From Vicugna pacos (lineage: Eukaryota > Chordata > Mammalia > Artiodactyla > Camelidae), in NCBI RefSeq assembly GCF_048564905.1, contig NC_133021.1:18391597-18455596 (forward strand): a DNA stretch of 64,000 nucleotides. Direction: 5' to 3'. Positions 10,586 to 21,640 of this stretch are shown here, one piece after another (within the stretch, counting starts at the first letter, position 1; each line of letters opens with the position of its first letter). Below the pieces are notes generated by a model that saw nothing but the letters and a program-made list of their open reading frames with translations, made no database searches and was not told the origin of the DNA. A program made the position numbers and the translations under genes.

Positions 10586-12835
10586 GCTTTAGGACATCAG
10601 ATTTGGAACCTACACCCAGTTACTGTACCCCCATAAAGGAGAAGGAAGAATTACACTAGCCACTAGGAAATTGGGTTACACCAGCGACTAGCTCCCCCCA
10701 GCTGCTAGGAAATTGGGGTCACTGTCCTCTCTACCTAGGTCTCAGGGTTCTAAGTGGCCCAAGAGGAGACTGAGTCACTCTGAGTGAGGATGCCCTGGAG
10801 TCTGGAGCTACCTGGATGCGCTGAGTGTGTACCAGTATAACCCGACCCCGCCACACGGGAAATCTGGGGACAGCATCACTGCCTATTCATAAACAATCAG
10901 AACGTTCTCTTGGGAACGGGCCATAGGTTTGTTTAGGCGGCTCCTGCTCGGCTGGGAGGCCTCTGCTTGTTGTAGCTGCTGGGCTGAGCTCTCTGCAGTC
11001 TGGCGAAGTGGAGTTCAGCCTGAGGTCAAGCTATGTTGAAGTTGGCAACGTGACACGATATGAGATAACCCCAGGGCTTCCCTTGGAATTCGCTGCTGTC
11101 CTGCCCTCCGAACTGGCATTGCAGCCCCAGAAGTTTATCCTGGGGCTGGGCTGGACCATCAATTTCACAAAGATAAAACAAGCCAAGTGCTTTAGGACGA
11201 GAGAGCTACTTCAGCGGACGGACAAACTAGCTACATTAACGGCGGGAGGTTGGGGATATGTGACGACACGTTCCCAATCTACACAGACGGGGCTGTCTGG
11301 TATTTTCTGCTTCTTGCTCACACTAAGCTGCTGCTTTTGGCACTGTCCACGGCCAGGAGACACATTAACCCTTGACAGACGGTTTTTGTCTGTGTTGGGT
11401 TTGGGGTTTTTGGATTTTGTTTTTTTTTTTTTTTTAGTGAAACTACCATTAGTATTTATACTGCAGGCCCAGAAACACAAAGAAACCCAGGACTGTCCAT
11501 CTCAGCCAGCCTATGGAATTTTGCACACTAATAGATAACAGTTACAAGAATCAGGCAAAAATGCCATCACACAGAACCCAAACCCAAACCCAAACCAAAT
11601 CCCACGCTGATTTTCAGAAAGGACTCTGACAAGGTAACAGTCAAATCCTTTTACAACAGGAACAAAGATCAGCAGACACTCTTCAGATGTTTAGAAAAGA
11701 AAATTAAGGAAGCTGTAGCTTACACTCGTGGCCCATACAAAAGCAGGAGATGAGAAAGTGAAGTCTTGACTGAGATATCCAGGCTGAAGAACTACTCCTC
11801 CATCCGCTCATATAGTGATTTCAATGCAGGTTTGAAACAGGCTGGGACACTTAAGATGAAAGTTCCGGGAGGGACAGAGGTAAAGAAAGCAAGGGGGAAA
11901 AGTCTTGCAGAAGAATGAGGGAGGAGACACAATATAAAAATACGTAGAAAAAATGCGTTTTCCTATCTCACCGTACCCAAGTGTGTGTGTTGTGTTTATG
12001 CCTTTGTCAAAACCATAAGTATCTTTGAATGATAAACTCTGATTAATTCTGCATCAGATACGTAAATGTGGCGTGATGATATTTTGGGGGGGAGGTCAAT
12101 TCACAGGGAGTCTGAAACGACCCTGGTTAGGGTCACCAAAGGTCACGTAGAAAGTCCCTGATGTCCAGTGTATTGGCAAACTATACTTTTTCATCCTACA
12201 AAAAAAAATTAGAACCCAGATTTGAGATTGTCTTTAACTTAGACAGTCAGGGCAGGATTCTAGGCGGTCTTAAAGGAGATGGTGAATCTTGGAAAATGAA
12301 GAGGAAAGAGTTACAGTTCACTAAGGATGGCTCAAGTCCAAGCACTGTAACTTCCACTTTGGTCAAGCTTATTAGACAGTCAGGGAATGGGTGAAGGGGC
12401 GAGCACAGTGAACCTGACCTTCCCCAATGCATACGATGATACACATGTTTCCTGTTGCTCTCTGGACAAGATACAGACGTATGGACTGGAAGCTACAATA
12501 ATTTGGTGCATTAGTAGCTGGTGAGGAACAAAGGATTCGAAGAATGCTCATTGATGACCCCTTGCAGAATTCTTTCTTTAGAGGAATAGCCTTAGTTCTC
12601 AGTCTGATCCTACTCAGTTCTGTTAAAACTGGGGAGAAGGTGATGGGGGTGAATTAGACTAGAAAGCAAGAAGACGCAATGGGAGACAGAGAGGGAAATC
12701 TGGAAAGGGAGAGATAGAGTAGAAGCAAGGAAGGCAAGCAGATTTAAGAACAACTGCTCTGAGCCCAGGAATTCACTGGGTGATTCTGCACATAGGGAGG
12801 GGGCCTGGCAGACGACCGGCTGGGGAATCTCCCAC
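10586..12835. other. Unique sequence; small CCCAAA array at 11575-11600
   Basis: About 2.2 kb without a confident repeat. A 176-codon open frame (plus strand, 11008-11538) has no recognisable domain, runs through a poly-T tract and is read as chance. A (CCCAAA) array of about four units lies at 11575-11600. It is telomere-like in form but is not the vertebrate CCCTAA repeat. Confidence 0.5.
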
Positions 12836-12985
12836 AAGTCTCTTAATACTCTCATGCCCCAGGGTCCTGATGTGGAAAATGGGCATGATACGCTCACTTT
12901 CTAGAGTGGTCATAAGGACCAGATGAGAAAATACATGTAAAACATTCAGCACTTAAGTTCTCAATACAAGATATTATTAGTCTTT
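12836..12985 (+). mobile_element. MIR SINE fragment
   Basis: 'gatgtggaaaatgggcatga', 'ggtcataaggaccagatgag' and 'aaaatacatgtaaaacattc' followed by 'agcacttaagttctcaatac' follow the 3' half of MIR. Old and truncated. Confidence 0.7.
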
Positions 12986-13078
12986 ATTAATTACCTTCAT
13001 ATATCTATTGCATAATACATTGCACCAAGGGGTGGGGGAGAGAGGAATGACCGATTAAAAATTTTCTGTTCTTATTAG

Positions 13079-13082
<4 letters not shown>

Positions 13083-13121
<39 letters not shown>
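13083..13121. repeat. (TA)n microsatellite
   Basis: About 19 uninterrupted TA units. Such arrays are self-complementary and usually length-variable. Confidence 0.97.
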
Positions 13122-13125
<4 letters not shown>

Positions 13126-14325
13126 TAAATGAATGAAAAGTCTGATTTATTTATTTTTTTTAAAGTACAGTTATCCCCCCTAACCTACACAGCTACATGT
13201 GTCAGAAAAAGATGACATTGGAAAGTGGTAACTACAAAGAGTTTAATGAAAGGACTTTCTCCAAAGATGTGGGCAGAGAAACCGACAAGGGGCAGTGACA
13301 CGTCTCTGGGGCAAGCACCCATGGGAGCTCACAGCCACCTCTGAGCCCAAACAGCAGGGAGAGAGGTGGTCACAGGACCCAGCAGGAGTGGGAGGGCATC
13401 AGGATGGGAGCTGCAGGGGAAAGCTGCCAGCCTGTGAGCTGCTGCTAGGGGCAGCCACTGGCTGAAACTCCAAAAAGTCAAAGAGCAGCAGATGCCCCAA
13501 TGATGCCATCTGCAGAGATCAGCTTCGAGGGCACAGAGGAGAGTACAGAAAGGCAGAGGGAGGGTCTGGAAGGGCATCAGAGAAAGCGCAGCACACCGGA
13601 GGCTTCTAGCACGTCAGATTCTGGTCATCCCCGAGGATCTGTGAATTTACACATCAAATACGACAGTGCTTATGGACGCCACATGCCCACAGGTCCTGCT
13701 GCCCGAGCATCAGCATGTGCCCCATGCCCTTATCCCTGTGCACATCCACACAGATACAAGCCCCAGGGGCCCTGGACCACAGCGTTAAGAGCTGTCAGTT
13801 CCCAGTAAAACCACCCCCCGCTCCAAATCAGTGGAACATAAAGCTCAACTCATCATAAATCTTGTGCGTATTAGCACTGGGTGCCTCTGTTCTGTGTAAA
13901 AGGAACTGTACTTTGTCAGGCATTTCTCTTAGGTCTACAGTGCGAAGGATGTGTTTTGTGATGACAAAAGAAGGGGAAAGCAGGAGAGACTAATACAGAA
14001 AGAAGTGGCAGATTTGGCAATTGTTAATACTTAATAAATGACCACAAGCTAGTACCTGGTAATCGACTGTTCTTCCCAGCTCCTCTCTGTCTGAGGAGGC
14101 AGCGGTGGTCTGGTTCGAGAGGACATGGACAGACAGAGGGACAGGCAAATGAAATCCATCTGGGGCACATGAGTCAGGTGACAAGGTTTCCACCATTTTC
14201 CTAACAACAGAGAGAAGTCATGGCTGTAGGTCACAGTAACAGCACGGTCAGGCCTTGGGGTTCCTGTTACAACGCTGATTCACTATGATAAGAACACGCT
14301 GTGTTTGAAAGTTACTTTGTTTAAG
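13122..14325. other. Unique sequence, nothing identified
   Basis: No repeat family, exon or RNA gene could be supported. Open frames of 60-102 codons on both strands have no recognisable product. Confidence 0.4.
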
Positions 14326-14395
14326 GATACAGTATGGGGACTAAAGCCAATATTCTATAACTGTAAATGAAGGATAGCCTTTAAAAAAAGAAAGT
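14326..14395 (+). mobile_element. L1 3' UTR scrap
   Basis: 'aaggatacagtatggggact', 'aaagccaatattctataact' and 'gtaaatgaaggatagccttt' match the final part of the L1 3' UTR, which is also present in the larger copy 100-300 bases downstream. It ends in an A-rich tail. Confidence 0.55.
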
Positions 14396-14494
14396 ATTAG
14401 AAACATTAATTTTCCACAGATGAATTCCATTTATATAATAATAGGTCTGATTTTTTGAGTAAATAAAAATCAGTTATATTGCAACATAAAAGGA

Positions 14495-14680
14495 GAACAA
14501 ACTAATGGTTACCACCGGGGGGGGGGCAGGGGGCGGGCAGTAACGGATCAGGGAGTGGGAGGCACAAACTACTGGGTGTAAGACAGACTCAAGGATGTAT
14601 TGTGCAACTGGAATAGAGCCAACATTTTATAATAACTGTAAATGGAAAGTAACCTTTAAAAATCGTATAACATTTTTAAA
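14495..14680 (+). mobile_element. L1 3' UTR end
   Basis: 'acaaactaatggttaccacc' is followed by a G-rich stretch, 'gaggcacaaactactgggtg', 'caaggatgtattgtgcaact', 'agccaacattttataataac' and 'gtaaatggaaagtaaccttt'. This is the canonical order of a mammalian L1 3' UTR, including its G-rich tract. It is strongly 5'-truncated. Confidence 0.8.
14517..14537 (+). other. G-rich tract with quadruplex potential
   Basis: A run of 10 G, then G5 and G3 separated by CA and C, lies inside the L1 3' UTR. L1 3' UTRs typically carry such a polypurine/G-rich tract. Confidence 0.6.
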
Positions 14681-16654
14681 CAAGCAGTTATAATATGGGC
14701 TTACTTTTTAGGATTTTAAGATATTAGTTTTGTCTAAAGCCACTGCTGAATGTATTTAAAAATACAGGATGTTTTGAGTTTTTCTTTTAACTCTTTTTCT
14801 TTATTCAGTTTGGGATAAAGGGATATGTGTAGGTTGAAAAATAAAAAGAAAATTACTTTGTTGACATATTTAAATATTCTTTGCTGTAGACCAAACATTC
14901 TTATTTTTAAAATCTATATTTAAATCTATATTCTAAATCTATATTCTAGTATATATCTAGGCTTTTTAAAGGAAATTCAAACCTTGAGCAAGTTACCTTT
15001 GAATTAATAAGCCTGTTGTCAGTTTACAGGGGGCTGAGCGGAGCTGTGCCCTCCAGAAGCTTGTTTTACTTTGGAATTTTGTTTCTATTTTTATTTCACT
15101 TATACATTTATTGCCAACATCAGTAGCCCCTGCCATCTGAGAGGCTCTACTTCTTAATTTCCAGTTTGGATAGAAGTAAAAGATGACAGCTCTGGGGGGA
15201 AGCACACGTCGTAAAACATAAGGCAGTTGGGAGATTTCTCCCTTCCCACCCGCCGGCTGCCTTCCAGGGGCGGCAGATACGTATCAGGGATTTCGAGTGT
15301 TTGGCTGTTGTGTTCCCAGATAAGACCCCGCCATCAGCTCTGCGCTGACGCAGGAATGAGTGGAATTCAACCATTTTCTTTACTACTGGGGTTTTCACAT
15401 AACTTTGCTCCAGGTTTATTAAATTTCTAAAATGTTCTCTAGGTCACACTGAATGGGAACGTTTTATCTCAGGCTTTCTGATTGGTTTCCAATTCCACAA
15501 ATTCCTGTGTGACCCTTCTTAATTTTTTCCCAAGCTCTTTGTTACAAAGAATGATTCACTGACTATATATATATTTTTTTAAAGGAAGTGTTGGGTTACA
15601 GCATCAAATTCGAATCACAATTCATAAAATCTTTTAAAAAGTTACTATTTGCTGCAAAATGACCAGGGGTTGAAGAAGCCCATCAGGACGAGCCACTGGT
15701 CTAAGAATGTGATCCGAGGCGGGCAAATTAACTTAATTTAAGTGCTTCTGCGGATTCTTCTTCTCTTTCCCAGGCCTCCTACCCATAATTGAAGCAGAAA
15801 TGTTTATTTTTTTGAAAGCTTTAGAGCATTTTGGTTGGCTTTTTTGGACTGTATTTTTGCAGCCCTTTGGAATTTGCCGTATCTGATATTAGAGTACTGA
15901 TACCATCGCGGGAGAGTCGGGCTTGATGCCACCTTGCCAGGAGCCAGCGAGAACAAGCATCTCTTGATAAAGATGCTTCAATAAGCCCTTATGCTCAGTT
16001 TTTCAGACCCAGAACCATGTGCATCTACAGAAGGATCCACACCGGGTACTAGCTCTCTGGGGCAGAGAGCTCTCCTCTGCTGTCACTTGGGAATCACTTA
16101 GAAAACCAAAAAGTGAGACTTAGAATTTTTCCTGTTCTCCATACCCAGTGAACAAGCTCAGCAGAGAATCAAACCAGAGGGTAGATTTTCATTAAGAAGT
16201 CAAATTCCAGACGGCCTTTCCACTTCTCTCCATTTGGTGTTTTTATGCACCAGGACATAGGGAATGTGTGGAAATCATTCTCATAAGTGACTAAGTATTT
16301 GGGTTTGACCTGTGGATTTTCATCTAAAAGAACTCATACATTCCAAGGGAATTAGAATTTTGTTTTGTTTTGTTTAGTAACTTAGATTCTTCCTTCTCCC
16401 AGAAAATATTTCAGGCAAGTTTCAATAAAATGTGTGCTCACAATAAAGTTGTTAAAATAGAAAAACGGAGCATATAAATGGGGGATTTAAAATAGTTACT
16501 GTAACTTAACATTAAGTTTAATTCTGAGCTTCCTGGCAGTTTAGGGAAAGAGGAAACACAGTGGATTACATTGTTTTCAGCATCTGATGAAAGGGAACGT
16601 TCCACTGTTTCAGAAGATACTTGTTTCTCCTGTAACTAAATTTTAAGAGGGCTG
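14681..16654. other. Repeat-poor AT-rich sequence; short minisatellite at 14910-14947
   Basis: No interspersed repeat was recognised. Three tandem copies of a 12-13-base unit (AAATCTATATT with T or CT) lie at 14910-14947. No exon could be supported. Confidence 0.45.
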
Positions 16655-16948
16655 TATCCAAAGGGCCCTTACATGTTTTATAGAAAACACCAAAAAAAAT
16701 TTTCTTTTTTCAACCCCAAACAAAATTTGAGAGCACAATATTGAAAATGCACCCAAAGAAAGTCAAGCACTGCCAGTTGCCACTGTACCCTCAAAACCAT
16801 CTATCCATAGGGCCCTTACATGTTTTATAGAAAACACCAAAAAAAATTTTCTTTTTTCAACCCCAAACAAAATTTGACAGCACAATATTGAAAATGCACC
16901 CAAAGAAAGTCAAGCACTGCCAGTTGCCACTGTACCCTCAAAACCATC
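16655..16948. repeat. Tandem duplication, 2 x 147 bases, about 98.6% identical
   Basis: The first copy is 16655-16801 and the second 16802-16948, directly abutting. By hand alignment they differ at two positions (16661/16808 and 16731/16878) and have no length differences, even in the A8-T4 and T6 runs. The unit is AT-rich and matches no repeat family I know. Near identity implies a recent duplication or an assembly duplication. Confidence 0.95.
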
Positions 16949-19284
16949 CCCAGGCACCAGGCAGCGTATCTTCCAGACTTAGATTTCCTACAAGATGAAA
17001 TTTCCCTGACATCACTTTTCATTTTATTTAAAAAATTTTTTTAATGTATATGTGTTGATTTTCATTTGCTTTGAATTCAAAATAATGGCATTCTCCTTAT
17101 ATGTGTATTTATATATACCTATGTTTTTAAAAAATATACACTTCAGTACATTTTAGAAACTCAGAGCAGACAAAGAATTCTACAATAATGGTACACAAAT
17201 ATAATTAGGACAGCACATTCTAAAGCATAAGCCCCCACAAATGTGCTTGATTTAATATGGAAATTAGTCTTCTCTCGTGTGCTTACAGCTTGTCACTGGG
17301 ACTATTCGCATGGACTCCTTTGCTCTTAAGAATGTAATGAAATAATGAAAATTATCTGGGATTTGTTGACATAGAAAAGGGAAGTGCTAAATTTGTGAGT
17401 GAACAGAGGAGTGCGGCGATCCCAGCAGGACTCCACGTCAGAGGAGAACCAACATTTCCATTCAGCAGGGCTGTGTGCTACCTAGGGATCAAGAGAGCTT
17501 CCAGTGGGGCTCCAGCTAAGTCCCGGGGCGGGGTGGGGGGGGGGAAGTAACTGGGTCCTCCAAATCTAGCTAAATTGGCACTGTGGGAAAGCTGCTTTTC
17601 CACGTGTCAGCCCACACTGTGTACTTTATGTAAACCAAGGTCTTTTATTAAGAGAGCTGAAGACGGGGCGTGGCTTCGCCCCACAGTTTCCATGATCCAC
17701 CATGTATGCGGCAAAGTCACTCAACAAAAGTTAACACAGCAGTGGTACAGCAGGACTGGCCTCTGCAATACACAGATTCGGAGTCTTAAAAAGAGGGCCG
17801 TGCTGGCTTTTAATTGCATATATTTTTAAGTGATCCCATTGTTCTCCTCCTGGGGCAGTTCTGTATTCATTCGGAGAGCTGCCTTGGTGAAATATTTTTG
17901 TCTAATATTTCTTGGTCTGTTCCAGGAACAACCGCCCTTCTGGTTCTTTAGGTCATCTCCTGCTGCGCTGTGGCGCCCTGGCATTCACGGCGCTTTGCAA
18001 ATGATCGGAAGCTTTGTTAAAACATTTTTTCTTCCTGGTATCTATTAAATAAACTTTAAAAAAATATCCAACCAATACTAATTTCCTAGACTTTGCTATC
18101 TTTTCTTCCACCTCCTTCTGTGGCCATTTGATTCTCCTTCCTTGGTCTCCTTTGGCTGTGCTTGGTCCGTTCTGATGCCAGCTCATGTTTTCCTTCATTG
18201 TTTTCACTCATTATTTTGCTAGTTCCGTTGTCAAGCTGTGAAACTAAGGTGTGAGGCTTATTCGTTAGTGTTCATTTGGTCACTCTTCATCTAGTTATTA
18301 AATATGTATTATGTGCAGAGCATGTTTATTTGCTAAATGAATTTTAGATTTTAAAAATATTCATTTGAATTGAAACTAGACCCAAAGGCACATTCATCTC
18401 ATGAGCATCCTTGCTCTGGTGCCTTCACTGTGGCATCCGCACCTCTGCTCTGATTTTCAAGGCAGCAGGAGAGAAAGAAAGTCTCACAGGCTAGAGAGAC
18501 TCAGATTGGCTTGTGTTCAGTTAAAGAGCAGTCAGGAGAGGGGGAAACCCTTGTTTTTATAAAAGGTGAGAGGAGAATTATTAGGAAGAGAAGCATCATT
18601 GTGCCTGAAGGTATTTTGATGACCTTTCTGGGGGTGAATGGAGGCACCACCAGGCCAGGACACGGCTGCAGCGGCCCAGGGCAAAACAGAAGGGACCTAA
18701 TTGCTGTGCAGAAAACCAGTTGGTGGGATATTAGTTTCAAGCAGCAGCCAGCCGGGGAGTGAGGTGAATGCTCTAAGGAGTTGGAGACTGAGAGGGTGGA
18801 GGACAATGGCAGGCGCCTACGGTTCATGGTGACAGCAAACGGCCAGTGAGAAATTCCCAGGGACAGAAATGGCCTGGGAACTTTTAAAAACAGCAGTGTC
18901 TGGTATCCATTTAAAATTTCTCTGCCAAGTGGGATGTGAGCTCCTCGTTACCCTCAAACCTTCAGGACAACTCGGATACAGTCAAGACAGCCTGGTATTA
19001 ACAGGAGCTGTATGGATCAGTGGAAAGGGGGCTGGGAGTCACCATTAGGGTGGGGTGGGGTGAAGAGATGTGACGAGAACCTGCTCGAGAACTTGGTAGA
19101 AACAGGAAATCAGAAGAATGGAGAGATGGAAGTCTCAGAGTCTGAAATGTTGGATTTCTCTTACACATGGAGTGTGAGGTAGGCTGGAGTAATCTGCATT
19201 TAAATTTTAAAAGAAGAATGATCATGAAGGCTTGAAGAATTTGGAGGCACCAAGGATGTAGATATTTAGAAACCACTTTGGGCC
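16949..19284. other. Repeat-poor sequence, no gene recognised
   Basis: About 2.3 kb with no recognised interspersed repeat. A strong quadruplex motif, GGGG-C-GGGG-T-G10, lies at 17525-17544. Another G-run cluster (GGG-T-GGGG-T-GGGG) lies near 19048-19060. Short open frames have no recognisable product. Confidence 0.45.
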
Positions 19285-19350
19285 CTTTTGAGACTTGGCT
19301 TCCTCAACTGTAAAATGAACATAATGCATTAATGTAATTGAGAGGATGAA
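19285..19350 (+). mobile_element. MIR core scrap
   Basis: 'gacttggcttcctcaactgt', 'aaaatgaacataatgcatta' and 'gaggatgaaatgaacc' resemble the MIR segment around the conserved core. Very short. Confidence 0.45.
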
Positions 19351-19624
19351 ATGAACCATTATAAGCATACATGGTTGCTTTAGGGGCATGGTGGGATAAC
19401 AAAAAATATTCCTCTACTCCTTCCTGAAGATACAGTCTAAGATCGTCACATGCAGGCACAAGAAAGCCCAAATGATGATTTATACCCATAGTAATTGGCT
19501 AATATTCATATTTATTAACAAGTTTGGATAAAGCCTGGGGGGAAAACCCTTCAGTGTGTAGCCTGACATGTTGATATCAGTGATTCAGCCAATGTGAATG
19601 TATTTAGGCAATTTTGAAATTAAC

Positions 19625-19960
19625 TGTGATGGATTAAAAATAGCCCCAAATTCTTTGGTCTTCCTCCCATCAAGAGATGTAGGGGTCACTGTTCCCTCCT
19701 TTTGAACCAGGGTGGGCTCTGTGGATGCTTTGACCAACAAAATATGGTAGAATCTGGTGGAAATAGGACATGTACCCACTCTGAGTCTGGGTCTTAAGAG
19801 ACAGGCAGCTCTCACTTCCTACCTCTTGGAACATGTGGACTTGAAGCTTTGAGCTGCCATTTAAGAAGCCTAAATAGCCTGAGGCTGCCATATGGTGAGG
19901 AAGCCCAAGCTTGCCGTTTAGAGAGCATGTGTGTGTGTGTATGTGTATGTGAGTGAGTGT

Positions 19961-20014
<54 letters not shown>

Positions 20015-20148
20015 GAGAGAGATGCCTGTTCAGCCTTTGGCTGTTCCACTCCTCCAGCCATTCAGGTCTTCCCAGCTGAGGTCCCAAACACTGTGGAGCA
20101 GTAGTGAGCCCACTGTGCTGTGCCTGACCCACAGAATTATGATGATAA
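19625..20148 (+). mobile_element. MLT1-type solo LTR (ERVL-MaLR), interrupted by a microsatellite
   Basis: The segment begins with TG and follows an MLT1-like LTR in order: 'tgtgatggattaaaaatagc', 'gctttgaccaacaaaatatg', 'gtcttaagagacaggcagct', 'ctcttggaacatgtggactt', 'gtgaggaagcccaagcttgc', 'gctgaggtcccaaacactgt' and 'acccacagaattatgat'. The GT microsatellite at 19927-20012 sits in its middle. There is no internal region, so it is a solo LTR fossil, of an age before the placental radiation. Its 3' end appears lost next to a MIR-like segment. Confidence 0.75.
19927..20012. repeat. (GT)n microsatellite
   Basis: Interrupted GT repeats lead into 23 pure GT units at 19967-20012. The array lies inside the MLT1-type LTR. 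Long GT arrays are usually polymorphic and can adopt Z-DNA. Confidence 0.97.
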
Positions 20149-20262
20149 TAAAATCAGGATTACTGCGAAGATTCAATGAGATAACTGATGTCAAGGGGCC
20201 AGCACAGTGTCTGGCACAAATGTTGATTAGATTATCAGGTCAATCTGAGGTTTAATCATGCT
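20149..20262 (+). mobile_element. MIR SINE 3' half
   Basis: 'gattactgcgaagattcaat', 'gagataactgatgtcaaggg' and 'ccagcacagtgtctggcaca' followed by 'aatgttgattag' match the MIR 3' half. It directly follows the LTR remnant. Confidence 0.7.
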
Positions 20263-21344
20263 TTGTGGGAGCAAAAAAGGATATTTCAATCATTTCTTAT
20301 CTTTTCTGTGATGTACTTCTCTCCCTCCTGAACTAAAAAGGGGGTTAATATGTGCTCCAGTAGATCCAGTTAGATAGAAACTATCACCTCTTAGGAAGCA
20401 AAGTCCTACAAAGTCTATAATATAAACATGGCCATGGGGTTTACCTCCTGTGAGTCAACTGTTTAAAAAAAAGAAGCATTTCCCTTTTTATGAGCACTTT
20501 TATTCCCATTTTTATCTGATGTAACCAAGCTGTCCATTCATATTGCAACATCTTAGCTCAATCCTGCAAACACTTTTTTTTTAAATCAGGGTAATCAAGG
20601 GACTTTTAGGACACATATCTCTACACAGAGCTACATTTCCTCTCCATCAGAAAAAAGGGGGCGAATTCAATCAGGACGGCTGAACGCAGACCACGTGCGA
20701 TTCTGGAATCTTTCATGGGGGAGGGTGGGCACAGAGCACCCACTTGCAATCAGCCCTTTTGAGTAAAGCCCACTGCTATGTTTTTGAAAAGCTTTAGAAA
20801 CTTTCGTCATTGGCACAAATGAAGCATTGAACAGAAAAATCTTTCTCCTTAAGCATTTTCTAGATTTAATGTTGGTTCTGAAGAAGGGCGTGGTTAAAAC
20901 CCTTTGGGAAGAGGGTGAGTTCCATAAGAGACAAGTCTGGCTCTATTTAATTCAAGATTGACTGGCTCCTTGCCTCCTTCCTCACTTACCATTCCAGATG
21001 CATCCTTCTCAAAGCTGCGTGCTTGTGAGGAGAGAACGGCCCTCTCCAGCGGAACTGAAAAACTCTTCTTTGGTCAAGATACGCCACATCCCCATGATCC
21101 TTTGCTAGAGCTTCCAAATAAATTCCACAAAGCTCTGCAAGCACAAGAAAAAAGGACAGTCTCAGAAAGTGAAGCACATAGAGGGGGTGGAATGTAGTAG
21201 GTCAGGTTCCAATAAACGTCAGTTCTCTTCTCTACCTACTGGCAGCCCTACCCTATACAGCTCTCATCTCGTGTCGTACTCACAGCAACAGGATGAGAGC
21301 TCTGGAGAAAGAGAGCTGTGCTGGTGTCCCAGCTACATGAACAC
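20263..21344. other. Unique sequence, nothing identified
   Basis: No interspersed repeat, RNA gene or exon could be supported in this stretch. Confidence 0.4.
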
Positions 21345-21468
21345 TGTGAGTACCAGCTGTCCCATCTGTAGAAGGACATTACAGAGGTAGGATGAAATAA
21401 TACATGTAAAGTTCTTAGCACAAAATCTGGCACCTAGTAAACACTCAACACACATTAGCTGAAAGTTA
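21345..21468 (+). mobile_element. MIR SINE 3' half, plus orientation
   Basis: 'tcccatctgtagaaggacat', 'gatgaaataatacatgtaaa', 'gttcttagcacaaaatctgg' and 'cacctagtaaacactcaaca' match the MIR 3' half closely. Confidence 0.8.
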
Positions 21469-21480
21469 CAAGTTAAATAT

Positions 21481-21640
21481 TATTACCTCCACTTGAAAAA
21501 TGAGGAAATGGGGGTTCAGAGAGTTCCAGTAACGCATCCAGTAACTCACCCAGGTCATATATCTAGTCATGAATGGAGTGAGGGGGACAGAACTTTGATT
21601 CAAATCCAAGTCTTTATAACTCCAAGGCCCTCCACTGAGT
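21481..21640 (-). mobile_element. MIR SINE, minus orientation
   Basis: 'tattacctccacttgaaaaa', 'tgaggaaatgggggttcaga', 'gagttccagtaacgcatcca' and 'gaactttgattcaaatccaa' are the reverse complement of the MIR 5' and core parts. It lies 12 bases from an opposed MIR. Confidence 0.75.

Noticed and set aside
11008-11538. 176-codon plus-strand open frame with a Phe-rich hydrophobic stretch
   Set aside because: The hydrophobic stretch comes from a poly-T tract (about 11420-11435). There is no recognisable family and no splice or UTR context.
11575-11600. Interstitial telomere repeat
   Set aside because: The unit is CCCAAA, not CCCTAA, and only about four copies are present. It is treated as a simple repeat.
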